NCBI RefSeq assembly: GCF_016924145.1
Contig: NZ_JAFFZO010000003.1
Location: forward strand, 62,001 to 126,000
Direction: 5' to 3'
From: Amphritea pacifica
GTDB lineage: Bacteria; Pseudomonadota; Gammaproteobacteria; Pseudomonadales; Balneatricaceae
DNA length: 64,000 bases
Shown: positions 63,849-64,000 of the stretch, piece after piece
How positions within the stretch are numbered: the stretch's first letter is position 1
How the letters are laid out: every line of letters begins with the position of its first letter
Made by a program: the position numbers and the translations under genes
Notes under the pieces: generated by a model
What the model saw: only the letters and a program-made list of their open reading frames with translations
Databases searched by the model: none
Told to the model about the DNA's origin: nothing

Positions 63849-64000
63849 TCAGTGTTGCTCTTTCAGCCGGGCCGAATTCCCGGTCAGGCAAATAAGCGTT
63901 ACGACACAAAACCCCGCCCCGGCATAAAATGTTACCGATGCGCCGTAATGGTCCCAGAGCAATCCGGCGATGACACTGGCCAGTAACATCGCAACGCCGC
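63849..64000 (-). CDS. MFS transporter, C-terminal fragment cut by window edge
   Basis: The last 50 codons of a minus-strand gene: GVAMLLASVIAGLLWDHYGA, then TFYAGAGFCVVTLICL and a short polar end. The pattern, a helix with GLLWDHYGA followed by a final helix, is that of the last two helices of MFS drug or sugar transporters. Substrate cannot be inferred. Confidence 0.7.
   Translation of the reverse strand, partial: GVAMLLASVIAGLLWDHYGASVTFYAGAGFCVVTLICLTGNSARLKEQH

Overview
The window looks like a chromosomal segment of a marine gammaproteobacterium of the Oceanospirillales type (Amphritea/Neptunomonas-like; genus is an inference). Clues are a BCCT transporter, an NhaC antiporter, a NaChBac-type channel, a two-subunit pyruvate carboxylase with a LysR gene, the yccA-tusDCBE order shared with Pseudomonas, and the uvrC-pgsA-tRNA(Gly-Cys-Leu) order shared with enterics. 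Coding density is high except around 39.5-42.3 kb.

Layout. 0-8 kb: end of a BCCT transporter, an SOS-controlled umuDC pair with a near-consensus LexA box, a Mpo1-like membrane protein, and a minus-strand trkH / short kdpD / kdpE potassium module. 8-19 kb: DMT and MFS transporters, a Tat-exported dienelactone hydrolase-like protein, carbonic anhydrase beside pycB-pycA with a divergent LysR gene, then a PAS sensor kinase with a degraded ATPase domain. 19-28 kb: a secreted metallophosphatase with Pho-box-like repeats, an acyl-CoA ligase, a sulfite dehydrogenase/dihaem cytochrome c pair, a voltage-gated channel, and a PocR-PAS-GAF-PAS-GGDEF cyclase.

28.5-38.4 kb is a defence island: a type IC restriction-modification locus of prr design (hsdM-hsdS-prrC-hsdR) with a PrrC anticodon nuclease keeping its Arg-Glu-His triad, then a Mrr nuclease. 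Three features stand out. HsdS carries two nearly identical target-recognition domains, predicting a palindromic target. A RhuM-Fic gene lies between prrC and hsdR, and a decayed copy of the hsdR 5' end marks its left side. Fragments that look like a different type I system lie on both sides of the locus, suggesting in-place replacement. A tyrosine recombinase with a 13-bp perfect inverted repeat upstream and about 1 kb of decayed, AT-rich DNA follow at 40-42.3 kb.

42.3-64 kb is mostly core genome: a small cluster with a GacA-like regulator and a KfrA-like coiled-coil protein, type I GAPDH, four tRNAs, pgsA, uvrC, mtn, truC, yccA, tusDCBE (tRNA 2-thiouridylation), cheW, nhaC, yjbQ and mdh. 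Around tus lie two beta-hydroxyacid dehydrogenases, a hydroxypyruvate isomerase and an alanine/serine-glyoxylate-type aminotransferase, pointing to glyoxylate metabolism. The right edge cuts an MFS transporter gene.
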